Source of the DNA: Planctomycetaceae bacterium
GTDB lineage: Bacteria; Planctomycetota; Planctomycetia; Pirellulales; Thermoguttaceae
DNA length: 6,493 nucleotides
Assembly: GCA_031261125.1 (NCBI GenBank)
Contig: JAISJZ010000272.1
Span: 1 to 6,493 of the forward strand
Direction of reading: 5' to 3'
Shown here: in pieces, positions 6,409 through 6,493 of the stretch
Layout of the letters: each line of letters opens with the position of its first letter
Numbering within the stretch: the stretch's first letter is position 1
Notes under the pieces: model-generated
Told to the model about the DNA's origin: nothing
The model's database searches: none
The model's input: the letters and a program-made list of their open reading frames with translations, nothing else
Position numbers and translations under genes: made by a program

Positions 6409-6493
6409 TTAAAGGAACAACGCCAAAATACAGATAACGAGACCGAAGAGCGCAATACCTTCGACCAATGCAGCGGCGATGAACATAATCGTT
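6409..6493 (-). CDS. atpE: F1Fo-ATP synthase c subunit, C-terminal 27 codons (5' part outside window)
   Basis: Proteolipid of the rotor ring that carries the ion through Fo. Only the last 27 codons are visible: TIMFIAAALVEGIALFGLV followed by a short hydrophobic end and TAA at 6411-6409. This is the second membrane helix with the essential ion-binding Glu (in LVEGIALFG). The residue after Glu is Gly, not the Ser/Thr that helps hold Na+ in sodium-type rings, so H+ coupling is likelier; helix 1, which carries the other Na+ ligand, is outside the window. Position directly before atpF is the standard order. Confidence 0.93.
   Translation of the reverse strand, partial: TIMFIAAALVEGIALFGLVICILALFL

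Overview
All six genes that I can support lie on the minus strand and read from the right edge of the window to the left. In transcription order they are: the 3' end of atpE (c subunit), atpF (b), atpH (delta), atpA (alpha), atpG (gamma), and then a very large membrane-bound pyrophosphatase gene (hppA) that runs off the left edge. The first five are the E-F-H-A-G block of an F1Fo-ATP synthase operon with short gaps or overlaps. hppA begins 91 bases after atpG, exactly where most bacteria have atpD (beta) and atpC (epsilon). No atpD or atpC lies in the window.

The organism looks like a bacterium of the Planctomycetota or a relative in the PVC group, with moderate GC content. The evidence is protein wording remembered from that group, not a search. 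The alpha subunit begins MKFNADEISSVIQ, gamma begins with a 'MAKARALDKRRKSVRNIRKI' type N-terminus, delta carries an 'EIQ-RR' type C-terminal tail, and the b subunit has a secretory-type leader. The pyrophosphatase belongs to a divergent branch of the family ('DIGSDLM' and 'CTGDNAGDSVGPTADGFE' motifs) that I associate with FCB/PVC bacteria. The lineage call is tentative.

Region by region: 1-2498 is hppA (C-terminus missing). 2499-2589 is a non-coding gap with a strong ribosome binding site and a hairpin that could pair in two exclusive ways. 2590-3585 is atpG, 3638-5143 atpA, 5094-5741 atpH (overlapping atpA by 50 bases), 5782-6360 atpF, 6373-6408 a short gap with a small hairpin, and 6409-6493 the tail of atpE. 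No gene-free stretch exceeds 300 bases, and I see no tRNA, rRNA, CRISPR array, insertion sequence or phage gene.

How the genes fit together: the ATP synthase uses an ion gradient to make ATP, or hydrolyses ATP to pump ions. The pyrophosphatase pumps ions at the expense of PPi released by biosynthesis. The visible c-subunit helix has Glu followed by Gly, with no Ser/Thr ligand next to it, which suggests proton rather than sodium coupling. A PPi-driven pump co-located with the synthase would let cells recover PPi energy as proton-motive force and so as ATP. The most notable points are the hppA placement where atpDC is expected, the unusual active-site wording of the pyrophosphatase, and the possible RNA switch at the atpG-hppA junction.
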